Shown: positions 1-10,632 of the stretch, one piece after another
How the letters are laid out: every line of letters begins with the position of its first letter
How positions within the stretch are numbered: position 1 is the stretch's first letter
Assembly: GCA_038030265.1 (NCBI GenBank)
Contig: CM075939.1
Span: forward strand, 20,751,253-20,815,252
DNA: 64,000 nucleotides
Direction of reading: 5' to 3'
From: Corythucha ciliata
Lineage: Eukaryota; Arthropoda; Insecta; Hemiptera; Tingidae
Notes under the pieces: generated by a model
Told to the model about the DNA's origin: nothing
Database searches by the model: none
The model's input: only the letters and a program-made list of their open reading frames with translations
Position numbers and translations under genes: made by a program

Positions 1-514
1 CGAAAATTACTGAGATTTGACATGAATTCAGGATTACGGGATTTTACAACGTTTGTATTCTCTATAGTTGCCATCAATATCCGTCAAAGCGGGTCTGCTC
101 CCAACACGTATCTCTGCAAAAAACAGTTTTCAATTATTATTTTCCGAAAATGATTACGCAGTCGACATTCTCGCCCCATCTAACGTCAGAGACCAGTAAC
201 ATTAAAAAAAAAATTAAATTATTTATTAAATCAAAATTAAACTATTTCTTCGCGTTCACACAGCAGGATCGCCCCGGTGAAAACAGGTTTTGACGTTCGC
301 TATTATGAATTTATTACTTTAGACTCTCAATGAGTCCCATAGAAATTCGTTGAAACAATTATTATGGGTACTATGAATATGAAACCCTTTAGATATTTTG
401 ACTTATTATTTCTCAATAATAAGTCTTTGTAATCGTATCGCAAAAAAAATTTTTTGACCCCCCTCAAAATTTGTAGTTTTACGTTTCAAAGTGCGTAGAA
501 TCCAAATCTGCAAT
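1..514. other. Non-coding, nothing recognised
   Basis: This stretch is AT-rich with short homopolymer runs. I see no credible exon, RNA gene or bounded repeat. The phrase around 190 (gagaccagtaac) recurs near 22360, so part may belong to a dispersed repeat. Confidence 0.4.
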
Positions 515-765
515 AAAAAAAAAATGTCCGTCCGCCGTCCGGGCCATATCTTGCCCTAGGATTGCTCGAAAAAACTCGTTCTTTCGCACATAGACTCCAT
601 TTGGGGTCTAGTTGGTCCTAACATCTGATCAGTTTGATCAAATAACTCCCTGGGGTTTTATGGGCCAAAAGCGGGTCCAAAATGGGGATTTTCAAAGGAT
701 TTGGGATCATAGGGGTGTGGGGTGTCGATTTTCATGTAATTTCAAGCCTGATTTGACTACATCGA
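515..765 (-). repeat. Dispersed repeat copy preserving an empty insertion site
   Basis: Read on the minus strand, this segment matches 19995-20205 joined directly to 21726-21800. In the intron copy those two halves are separated by the LTR element at 20206-21725. Here the sequence runs through uninterrupted near 590-600, with a single copy of the 5-bp motif that is duplicated at the other locus. The family of the host repeat is not recognised. Confidence 0.75.
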
Positions 766-1689
766 TGAATATTAAACCCACAGTCGAAATAATAAGGCAT
801 TGTTCGATAATTCGCAGCGTTTTTCTCACGTTTTATAGCACTTTTTTTTTATGGGCAAAAATTAAGTTTCTGAAAAACGATTACGTTCAGAAAGATCCAT
901 ACCAAGAAACAGCAATCATACGACGAAAACGCCCAGGATATGCCCGAATTCCATTTAGAAATAAATTACAGTCTCTCACTTCGCGTTCATAGATCGTTCT
1001 TTCACCTTTAACTTTTTAAAATTCTATTGGTGTTGTATTTCTATCTGAAATTTTAAAAATGCTAACTGAAAGGCGATAAATCCTTAGGAATATAAATAAC
1101 AATTCATCATAAGAATTTACAGGCGTGAGTAGTAGACCATCAGCAGACAGACAGAGACAGAGACGTGGCACATGACTCTTTGATTTAAATTGCTTCCCAC
1201 ACACGAACAAATTAATTCAATTGTGTAGGGTGATTAAGGAGAGATAGGCAATATACTAGCCAATGTTGTAAATAAATATTGTAGCTCTGTTAAAATGAAG
1301 TAGTAAGTGACTGAAAACTATCAAAATTATTTTGGAGGTTTACATTCACTGCTTGGATCATGTTAAAAAGACGCTCGCGGAGCGCCCGGTGTTGCGGGAT
1401 CATCATCAGTACAACACAAGGAAAGTTGGTGATCTTGCTGCAATTTATGTAATTTAAGAAGCGCACAGGTCTTAGAGCCTGAGGTACACAATAAGCCACC
1501 AGTTAAAGGAGAATAACTCAGTACCAGCCGCAATCTTCCTGTCAAAAACGATTTCATCAGAAGCACGGCTGGTCGGCAGTAATTGAATTATACGTAACTG
1601 AATTACGTAATTCAATTACAATTAGTAATTGGTATAATAAAGGGTGGAAGGGGATAAGTGTGACAAAAAAAAATGGGTGAAAATAGACC
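766..1689. other. Non-coding, no gene seen
   Basis: No exon-like frame with splice sites and no recognisable protein motif on either strand. A short self-complementary stretch around 1578-1625 is built from repeats of tacgtaattcaatta-like sequence. Confidence 0.35.
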
Positions 1690-1890
1690 ACATTTGTGAC
1701 CAAAACCCCCCCTTACACCATGGTCCGAAAATCAAAACCCTTCGTGATATGATTTTTCTAATGATTTTAAGGCTTACGTGACTTTTTTCAACTAAGTGCG
1801 AGAAACTTGCTTTCAAATTGCATTTTTGCAACTTTTAGTGATGGATTCGAAAAAAAACACACTATTTGCTGTCAGGGTTAGCCATTTGTG
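1690..1890. repeat. Inverted dispersed repeat (mate at 4795-4965)
   Basis: The reverse complement of 4795-4965 matches this stretch well, including the ccatggtccgaaaatcaaaaccc region and the segment ending in the ttagccat phrase. It reads as two opposite copies of one repeat flanking the 2-4.7 kb element cluster. Function unknown. Confidence 0.7.
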
Positions 1891-1896
1891 GTGGAG

Positions 1897-1930
<34 letters not shown>

Positions 1931-1932
<2 letters not shown>

Positions 1933-2870
1933 CGCGATGTTGAGCCTTCCCGAGGGATGATAAGCCCCTCCAAAATCTTGGGCTTTTGGGAGCTGACACC
2001 ACCGTGTGTAAATAAATGTGAATAAAATAAAATAAAAAAATTTCGCTCCGGCAGCTGGCGGTCGGAAAGAGTGCATTTCATTCCGTATACGGATACCCAA
2101 AGCCGTCCCAGAAGTAATAATTTTGATACCATAACTTGTTTCAATAAGCCGAACTTCTTCCTCTATTTTCACCACCCTCTCTTCAAAAATGTCGAAAAGT
2201 TTCGGTAGTTTTCCAAGGGCTTTGTTATATTAAATTTTTGTGCCGTATTTTATAATACCTAAACGTGTGAATTTAAGCGATTTTTTGAAATTTCATCCCC
2301 CATTTCACCCTCCCCCATCAAAGTTTTCGATAAATCTCAATGGAACCCAGGGCTTTCGTTACATTAAATTATTGAGTCGAATTTTAGAGCGCTCAGATGA
2401 ACTAGCGAAGTTCAATGCTATTTTTACACTTCCACACCGGAAGGACCACCCCCACCATCTTGACTTTTTCGAAAAATTAAAATGGGAATCAAAGGCTACT
2501 ATAAAATGGAGTATACGTACCGAATATAGTGCTTCTAGAATCAACTGGTGATTTATAGTGATTTTTTGACCATTTAACCCCTATTCCCCCCCTCCACCCT
2601 GACCGATTTGGCCCAAACGCAATACCGACCGGGATCTTATGACAACTGATTTTTGTGCCAAAGCGCGTTCCGCTAAATTGATTTCTTCGATAGTTATCGT
2701 GCTAACAAGAAAACGGCCATAAGCTTATAAATAAACATATATATAAATCCTGGAGACCACTGAATTCGTGTTCTAGAGGTTCTGAAACGTGAAAAAAAAC
2801 ATGACATGACCCATGTTTGCCACCATCACGACGAGACCAATAGTGCATTTTCAGAATGAAATGCACTGAA
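1931..2870 (+). repeat. Long dispersed repeat (inverted mate at 16865-18003)
   Basis: The segment matches the reverse complement of 16865-18003 over nearly its whole length. Shared landmarks are ctccggcagctggcggtcgg near 2046, the gaaggaccaccccca region near 2443, gcgcgttccgctaaattgat near 2664 and the ctagaggttctgaaacgtg region near 2773. It is preceded by an A run of about 35 bp (1897-1930). I recognise no protein in it. A second piece of the same family (cgctccggcagctggct) starts near 3188. Confidence 0.75.
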
Positions 2871-3291
2871 AAGAGTCCCCGCTTGTCCACACTAAATCTT
2901 AGTGTACGGACAACCCGTGAGTGATTCAGAAAAACATCTTCAAAGTGTCCTTTCGTAGTGCGTTTCTTAGTGCGTTTTCTTAGTTGATTGGCGAGTTTTC
3001 GTCAGAAATGACCATTTTTTTTTTTTTTTTAGCAAAAAAGGTTTTTTCTCTTCAAAATCGCTCGTTTTGACGTGCAAAATTCGATCATGCCTTGTAATTT
3101 TAACATGCTAAAAAGGTATAAAACCATATCCAAAGCTGTCATTGGAGTGGAATTCAATGTGTGCGCCTACCAGAGTATCATAAAATGTCGCTCCGGCAGC
3201 TGGCTGACCGGCTAAGTGCATTACACTACTACAAGTTTCGATGTTTTTAGTTATTTAGCATTAATTAACATTTCGGAACATATATTCGGCA

Positions 3292-3790
3292 CAGTGATGG
3301 GACAGGTACTTTCAAATTTGTACCTAGGTAAGTTACAGGTACTTCCAGTTTTTCAAGTACCTAGGTACCGTTACAGGTATTGAAAATTGAAAAGTACCTA
3401 GGTAGTACCTAGGTAGAAATTCCGTTACATCCAAAGGAAAATAGAAACAAAACGAAACGAAAAAAAAGGTTCCTATAATCAGGTACAATTAGACTAGGTA
3501 TCTTTCTTATTAGAAGTTGGAAATCTTTGTTGGTACTCAACAAAACCAACTTTTCATAGTTGTCGTCCAGTGTTGTTTAGCAATTTTTTGCTATTTTGAA
3601 TCGTGGAAATTGAGCTAAAGGTACATTTTCAGTACCTAGGTACTTATAGCCGTTACTTTGATTTTTTCTGTACCTAGGTACCGTTACAGGTACTCAAAAT
3701 AAAAATGTACCTAGGTACGTACCTAGGTACTGAAAATGTACCTTGGTACAAGTACCTAGGTACAATGTACCTAGGTACATCCCATCACTG
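3292..3790. mobile_element. Non-autonomous hAT-type element with CCTAGG palindrome array
   Basis: The element begins CAGTGATGGGA and ends TCCCATCACTG, so its terminal inverted repeats are perfect over at least 10 bp. It is flanked on both sides by the identical 8-bp sequence ATTCGGCA (3284-3291 and 3791-3798). CAGTG-type ends and an 8-bp target duplication are characteristic of the hAT superfamily. There is no transposase frame. The interior holds about ten copies of the palindromic motif GTACCTAGGTAC or close variants, spaced irregularly and clustered in both flanks of the element. Confidence 0.88.
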
Positions 3791-4201
3791 ATTCGGCATT
3801 AATTAACATTTCACTTTGTCACTCTACATTTTTATAACCATTCTTGCTGAATAATTGAAATTAACGACATTTTCTGTTACTTTGGTAGGCGTGCATAGAC
3901 AGTTCGATTCAACGAATAGCTTTGGATGAGGTTTTAGTGCTTTTTATCACGTTGAAATCACAAAACTTGTTCAAATTTTTCAGGTCAAAACAAGCGATTT
4001 GAAGAGAAAAATCATTATTTTTTCCAAGAAATCGTCATTTCTGACAGAAAATCCCCATACAACTTAAGAAAGCCCTGTGAGGTGTCACAAGGGTTATTGT
4101 GAAGAGGAGAGACCGAGCGTCGCGTTTACCGTCATCTGAAAAATAAAAATGAAAATAAACGATGGAAATAAAAAGAAAATAGAAACCGAACCACGGCCGG
4201 A

Positions 4202-4405
4202 GTGGTGTTATTGGAGTCTCGTGGTGGAGAAGGGGAAGGGGAACGCCGAAAAAAGAAAGCGTGCCAGACGAGCAGGCAGATCAGCAGGCGTGCGAGCAGG
4301 CAGATGGGCAGATCAGCCCCACTGAAAGGCGACAGCAGGGAAAGCGAGAACACCATCGGTAAAAACGACGTAGAAGCCGCGAGCGAGGATCAACAAGAAG
4401 TCGCG
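4202..4405 (+). other. Possible orphan coding exon, unsupported
   Basis: An open frame of 68 codons begins at an ATG at 4202 and runs to a good splice donor, GCG|GTAAGG, at 4406. The peptide is Arg/Lys/Glu/Ser-rich with no motif I know. Local GC is higher than in the flanks. It lies inside the inverted-repeat element at 2871-4715, so it could be part of that element or chance. No partner exon was identified. Confidence 0.2.
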
Positions 4406-4794
4406 GTAAGGATTCCTCCTATTAAAATATCAATTAAAGAAAACAAACAAATTTACTCACTTTGCAGAAACTTATTGTATCTTACCCCCACGTTCAAATA
4501 AAAGAAGTCTAGTTGAATTTGAGCGTAATTCTCGCCCCCCTCCCCCCAACCGTCCCTCCGAGCGGAGTTGCAACAGAGACGGAAGCCCTCGAAAAGAGAA
4601 GAAGAAAACGTCGCAACCCTTACGACTATGTTTGAAAAGCACACTTTGAAGATGTTTTCTAAATCACGGGTAGTCCGTACACTCAGACTTAGTGTAGACA
4701 AACGGGGACTGACTTAAAAAAAAAAAAAATCCCCGATTTGCACCGTTCCACGACTTTGAGCCGCATTTGAGGGCACATAAAATAGTTAACGTAC

Positions 4795-4965
4795 ATCGAA
4801 AATGGCTAATCCTGACAGGAAATAGTGTGCTCTTTCCGAATCCATCTCCAAAAGTTGCAAAAATTCAAATTGAATGCGAGTTTCTCGCAGTTAGTTAAAA
4901 ATTAAAAATCGTTGGAAAAATCATATCTCGATGGGTTTTGATTTTCGGACCATGGTATAGTACAG
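4795..4965. repeat. Inverted dispersed repeat (mate at 1690-1890)
   Basis: Reverse-complement match of 1690-1890, ending near a tacagggta phrase. See that entry. Confidence 0.7.
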
Positions 4966-5095
4966 GGTACGGCTGGAGATTTTTAAAAAGTGAAAAGGGA
5001 AATTTTTCAGCTCTTGGCATGTACTTTCACCGTGTGCAATACAGTCAACGCCACCGGTGAACACCCTGTATATGTCGTATCCATGTCGAGTAATT

Positions 5096-5500
5096 GTCCA
5101 TTTCACGAAGTGGCTCCACTTGCCGTAGCTTCAAAAAATTACGACATCTGGACAAAAAAATTGTCCATTTCTTAAAAGGAAATCGTATTTGTCCAGTTGC
5201 TGAAATCAAGCTTCCATACTACAAGTGGATGCAACAACATTATCCTTTTCGTGAAATGGATGAGTGAGGAATCTCAGGTGCAGAAACATTTTTTTTTTAT
5301 TTAAAAAGGTTATTTTACTGAGCACTCAAAATAACCCGCTAAAAAATGACGTTGTGCATCCACTTGCAGTAAGAAAGCTTAATTTCAACAACTGGACAAA
5401 CGCGATTTCCTTTTCAAGAAATGGACATTTTTTTTGTCCAGATGACGGTATTTTTTGAAATTATGGAAAGTGGAGCCACTTCGTGAAACGGACATCCATT
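5096..5500. repeat. Imperfect palindrome, ~400 bp
   Basis: The left arm (5096-5235) contains tgtccatttcacgaagtgg, a tctggacaaaaa phrase and ccatactacaagtggatgca. The right arm (5358-5495) repeats these in reverse complement and reverse order, around a ~120-bp spacer. It would fold into a long hairpin and is most likely a fold-back or MITE-type element. There is no coding potential. Confidence 0.7.
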
Positions 5501-6510
5501 TCATGAAGTGGACAATTTCGCCAAGTGGATGCAACATATCCATATAATATGGTGATTTCGGTCGCAAAGTGAGGTCTACTTTCATCCCAAATTTTGTGTC
5601 ACACTTATCCCCTTCCACCCTGTATAATAATTTGTAATTGATAGCAACAAGTTGTTGTAATTGGTAATTTGTAATTAGAGGCACTTTTCAGAAGTAATTT
5701 GTAACGACTATTAAAAACAACTACCAATTACATACCGATTTTCAGAGACAATATTATTACGTTGAAAACGAAGCGGGTACATACATATATGATTTCGCGC
5801 CTTACTACAGGAACATGAAAAAATGTTTTTGAATGAAATTAAGTGAAAAGTAAAAGCTTCGAAGTAATTATCGCATGACGACCGATACCCTCGAAAAATC
5901 ACCGATCATATAAAGTAATTACGAAAAACATCGAATCACAAAGAGCACGAAGAAACCGAGACGCCAAAAGCGTGAACAACGAAAACCCCTGACCACAAAA
6001 AGCACTAACCAAAAATGTTAGGTCTGTTCCAACCTACCCTAGAACTTGTTCGGAACCGTCACAGAATCAACTTCTGCCAGATGAACAGATTCTGCAGATG
6101 AATTTGTTTGTTACTATGGTAAAATGGTTCTCGAACGGTTTTGAACGAGTTCAATGGGTACTGGGTAGGTTAGAACAAAGCTATTGAAACTACAAAAATC
6201 ATGAATCCTAATAAGTTCGATTTTCTGCTGCGCAGATTCACAGAGATTTGAACCACAGAAAACTGAAACCTTGAAAATCTTGAACCACAAATAACTCTAA
6301 CCACGAGGGCTTTGTTTTTGGACTCTTTCACTGACCTCCGTTGATACTGGTTTTAGTTCCGTCCGGCTTCCTACTCACATTTTTCAAACACCGTTCGCTG
6401 CAAAACCAAATAATTCTAAATTAGAAAATTAGTAGTTTTTGTTCCACGAAGTCTACGTGGAGTTATTTATGGTAGAACAACCGTAACAGTGATTATTTTC
6501 ATGAATGCCT
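5501..6510. other. Non-coding flank with ACCACAAAAAGC patches
   Basis: No gene is seen. Two patches (about 5940-6010 and 6240-6310) carry short degenerate runs of accacaaaaagcactaacc-like units. These are the same motif that forms a longer array at 10770-11300. Confidence 0.4.
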
Positions 6511-6516
6511 TTTATT
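6511..6516 (-). promoter_or_regulatory. Poly(A) signal of BCKDHB
   Basis: AATAAA on the minus strand, two bases after the BCKDHB stop codon (6521-6519). A signal this close would give a very short 3' UTR. No other signal was checked for further downstream. Confidence 0.5.
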
Positions 6517-6518
6517 CT

Positions 6519-8460
6519 TTAAGTCTGCTCCATAATTTTGAGAATTGCGTCAAGACATTTCCATTTATCTGGTAAGTACATTGGTTCAAATACGTGTGGG
6601 AAAGGCGTGTCGAGCCCTGTGACGCGAGTTACAGGAGCTTCTAGGTGGAAAAAGCATTTTTCCTGAAATTAAAAAATAATTAAAGCGGCGAGAGCGATTG
6701 GGAATACCATTCTCTATTCAAACCTGAATGCTGGCTGCTAATTCGGCTCCAAACCCGCAGGTCAGTGGTGCTTCGTGTGACACTATAACTCGCCCCGTTT
6801 TCTTCACTGACTGTAATCACGCATGTACACGAACGCTGTAGTTATTTTGTACTTTGCCCACGTATGTGTATAAGAGAAGTGTTTTACACTACCGTTTCGA
6901 CTGTCTCCTCGTCCCAGGGTAGTATGGTGCAAAGGTCGATGACTTCACAGGACACGTTAAATTCTTTTCGAGCCAACTCTGCCACCTCGCACAGAACGTG
7001 AACTTGTGTGCCCCATCCAATTAAAGTGACTTGGTCACCTGAAAATCGCCAACGCAAAGCTCAAATTAGGTGCAGGGGGCTCTTTCTCGTAACCATGCCA
7101 ATCAGTTAGTTCAAGGTTTGATCTTGACTGTTGTACCAAGTATATTGATTTACCAGGAATAACAATTTCGGCTTTTCCCAGAGGGATTTTGTAGTCCCCT
7201 TTAGTGACTTCCTCCACAGCGGATCGATACAGTACTTTAGGCTCTAGGAAAATACAGGGATCCTCATCCTCGATACAAGACAGTAAGAGCCCCTTGGCTT
7301 TTACCGCTCCTCTGGGTACTACAACCTGAATGAAATCAGTGATCAATAACCTCTTTTAGCAAATGAAATATCAATGACTCCCAATTTACTTTGAGTCCAG
7401 GTGTATGCGCGAAGTACGCTTCAGGGCTCTGAGAGTGATACAGTGCTCCGTGGCCTACAGCACCGCACGGTGCCCGAATGGTCAATTTACCGCAATCAAA
7501 TTCACCCCCACTCCTGTAGCGGTATTTGGCAGCCTCATTCACTATCTAATATCCACGGTAATTGAAAGCCGCTCAGTGGAAGCGTTGGTGATGAGTTGGG
7601 AGGTGGGTGGGTGATAACACGTTTAATTACTTGGTCGAAAGCGGGGAAAATGTAATCGGCGAATTGTATCTCGGCTATGGCTGTGCTTCCCGCTACGGCA
7701 ACGCCTATGGCAAACCCCGCAATCCCTTGCTCGCATAGTGGAGTGTTGAAGACTCGGTCATTGCCGTATTTCTCTCGTAGGCCCACAGAGCATCGGAAAA
7801 CACCACCGAAAGCGACATCCTCTCCGAATACAACTGAAATACTTCGTTTTTTCAGTGTTTATTGGAAAAGGTTTTTTATACGCATAGTATATTGTGGAAC
7901 GAGAAACAAGTTGTCATTCTTATAAAAATGAGAAAGGGTGGAGTACATTTCTATTCAAGAAAAAGAAAAAAAATGGAAGAAAAACCATTACAAAGATGTC
8001 AGTTCAAAGGGAAATTCAGTGAAATAAGAGGGTTGTGAAAAGAATGACGACAAAGAAACAACAACGTCAGTGTCACATGGTTTTCACTCTCCTACTAGCA
8101 GGAAAATAACGTCCCATCTTCAAAGATTCCCGACGTAATGAAAAGTAAAATTATAAATATGCGGAAATTACTTGCTGTGGGATCCTTTTCAAGGGTTATT
8201 TCCAAAGCATTCGTAATCGCCTGGTACATGTTGAGTTTGACCGAATCACCTGAAAACCCGTTTACCAGATTGAATATTTCCGTACAGATTATCATGGGTA
8301 AGCGTAGAGGAGTTGTGAGAGGGGTGAAATATTACTTACCCGGCGGCTTAGAGGTGTCCTCGTGATAGGTGAAATGAGCAACATTTCTGGCACAGTTACT
8401 AGCAAATAAATTTGAAGCACGATGATTAAGCAGACCGAGAGCTCTTTTAACCGCTATCAT
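6519..8460 (-). CDS. BCKDHB: 2-oxoisovalerate dehydrogenase subunit beta, mitochondrial (BCKDH E1 beta), 8 exons
   Basis: This is the beta subunit of the thiamine-diphosphate-dependent E1 component of the branched-chain 2-oxoacid dehydrogenase complex. It works with E1 alpha in the mitochondrial matrix to decarboxylate the 2-oxoacids from Val, Leu and Ile. Exons on the minus strand are 8460-8340, 8249-8172, 7833-7631, 7545-7390, 7325-7154, 7038-6893, 6810-6724 and 6662-6519. All introns are GT-AG, phases agree throughout, and the sum is 1107 nt (368 aa; the human protein is about 390). The first ~40 residues are Arg/Asn/Ala-rich with few acidic residues until the end, fitting a mitochondrial presequence. 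Diagnostic stretches follow in order: [11 protein letters not shown] (TPP-site Glu, about residue 71), [81 protein letters not shown] (His about 304) and a C-terminal [16 protein letters not shown] segment. The frame is uninterrupted and looks functional. The start was chosen because the upstream codons are not needed and ATG at 8460 gives a typical presequence. Confidence 0.96.
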
Positions 8461-9539
8461 ACTGAATAAAGAATGAAATGGCTCGAGTCCTTCATTACGG
8501 CAGTGGAGTGAGATAGGGCTGTGACGTTCCGGCAATATAATTTAAATCAACAACGAGCCTTCGTTCTCGATTAGGATACCACAATAGCCTCTGTTTTGTC
8601 ACGCGAATAATTTAATTTTAAAAGCAGAGTCGCCCCTCCCTCGAAATATGTGCCTTTGAGGAACGGGTAACTTCAAGTCTCTAACGTTTTTGACAAGTAA
8701 ATATTATTATTCCAAACATAATTGGTTCATTTTTCGGTTTTCGGGAAGATAAGTAATATCTAATAAAACAAAAGCGTTTCTGTACTATCTTAGGAGATAA
8801 AACGAGCTTTTATATTTTAGAGGCTCCTTTCAATGTCTATTTCTTAAATTATGTAATACTATTACGAGTTATGAAGTTACAGCAAAATTCGTTAGGGTGA
8901 TGTCCTTGCAGACAGCTACGTCAAATTTATTTACATTTCAGTCAGACCTAGCCGATAATTCACAAAAGTTAGCGCTGACTTTTCCGGGACAGGCTGCATA
9001 AATTCACTATTATGATGAATATGAGGATTAAGGAACTCGCACGTCAATGAATTCAGATTTCCGAAAGTGCCAATAATACATTCCTCAAAATCATTATTTC
9101 CAAGGGCCCGAAACCGTGAAAGTTTGGTTTTTATAAATGGCAAAACATGAGATATTTCGTTTTTCAGGCACCGGCTCAGCGACATTTCATCAATAATATG
9201 TGCAAACCCTCGAAACATTTGAGATTTGTTTTTTTAAAAAACCAAAGCCGTGAAATTTGGGCTTTCAGGTGCTGCAATTTCTTCGTATACGACGATTTTT
9301 TAAAGGGCTGAAGCCATAACATTTGGGCTTTTAGGCGCTATATCCGCGAGATCTCTCCATGAAACCTCTCCATCAGATCCCTCCATGACCAAACCCCAAA
9401 ATTCCATAATAAGGGTTTTCAGGCAAAGAACTATCGAAAAGCCTGCCAATTATTAATGTATTTATCGTTACACATTAAAAATAATTACAAAAGAGTCGAG
9501 CCAATGATTTTGAAATTTTGAAAGTAGAAATTCGTCGAA
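8461..9539. other. Upstream of BCKDHB, no gene seen
   Basis: The BCKDHB promoter should lie at the left end of this stretch, but I see no distinct core-promoter motif. From about 8890 there are weakly repeated phrases (cgaaacatttgag, gccgtgaaatttgggctttcagg) that grade into the degenerate repeat starting near 9540. No coding evidence. Confidence 0.4.
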
Positions 9540-10624
9540 ATCGGCGGTTCCAAGAGCCAAATTCCGCTAGTTCACAGCCAGGGCTAAAATTTAAGAAAAA
9601 CCTTTGCGGCAAAATTGAGATGAAGCGCTGATTTTGTTTGTTAAAATAGAGAAAAGGTGCTCATTCACACCTGAAATTGAACAATCGTTTGCAAATGATC
9701 GTGAACAAAATTGAAACTGAATCGTTGCTTTAATCGCGCTAATTTATTGTTTTTTCGATTCAATTTCATGACCGACATTGAGAAAAAGCTCTAATTTTGC
9801 AACTAATAACAAAAAAAGCGGCAAAGATATTCTATTATCTGCAAAATTAGAGCTTTTTTTCAATTTCGTCATGAAATTGAATCGAGAAACCATGTTTTAG
9901 CACAATTTTAGTAACGATTCAGTTTTTGTTTTGTTTTTTAAAATTCTAGCTGTGAATGAGCACCTTTTCTATATTTCAACAGACACAATCAGTGTTTTAC
10001 CTCAATTTTACTGTAAAGCGTATTTTAACCACAAATTAGCGTTGTCTTCAATTATAGCCTCTCACTTATATCTATGAATTAGCGCTTTTTCATCTGCACT
10101 TCTGCAGCCCCAAAAAAGTCGACCCCAGAGACAAGTAATTGGCATTATGATGATTTTTGCCGGGAATGAGCGTTTTTGCCTAACTATAAGCTGCGAATTA
10201 GCGAGTTTTATTGATTTCAGAATTTCAGCCGCGGACTTTCAGACTTGCTCCAAGAACCTCACAATTAGCGTTTTTTTCTGTAGCCGAAAAGAGCCTCCGA
10301 AAACCTTAAATTAACTCAGCAACTTGGCTGTTTTCCTCAATTTTGTTCTTGAACTTGCATGGAGAAACCACATATTAGCGATTTTTTTTTTTCAAATATA
10401 GACAAGAAATGGCGCTGTTTCTCAATTTTAGCTATATCGAAAGCGGGTTTTCTTGATTTTAGCCAAGCATGAACTCTTGATATTAATTTTAGCAGCGAAT
10501 TAACATATTTTCTAAATTTTAGTGACGAATTGGCGTTTCTTCTAAAATTTAAGCAGAAAATGGAAGGTTTTCTGAACATTTTAGCCGTGAATTTTGGATT
10601 TTACTACTATTTACTCATTTTGGC
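9540..10624 (+). repeat. Degenerate ~30-bp repeat array (GCGAATTAGCG...TTTTCTCAATTTTAGCC)
   Basis: Highly diverged tandem units of about 28-33 bp resemble AGCCGCGAATTAGCG followed by TTTTTTCTCAATTTT. The same family recurs at 11578-11720, 25720-26630, 34380-34680, 43440-43660 (twice because of a duplication), 48920-49460, 53751-54290 and 55430-55735, in both orientations. Within this array, 9645-9810 and 9835-9976 form an inverted pair (gaaaaggtgctcattcaca versus tgtgaatgagcacctttt). Confidence 0.7.
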
Positions 10625-10632
10625 ATGAATTA

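Larger units (their letters stand above)
2871..4715. mobile_element. TIR-flanked composite element, family unknown
   Basis: About 80 bp at the left end (aagagtcccc...cttcaaagtgtcc) is matched in reverse complement at 4632-4712. Inside, 2990-3110 and 3965-4065 form a second inverted pair around a nested hAT-type MITE (3292-3790). This suggests a TIR DNA element of about 1.85 kb that later received an insertion. I could not find a clean target duplication, so outer ends are approximate. Confidence 0.5.

Noticed and set aside
1813..2175. A 120-codon minus-strand frame through the A run.
   Set aside because: It translates a homopolymer (poly-Phe) and lies in a dispersed repeat; no real protein.
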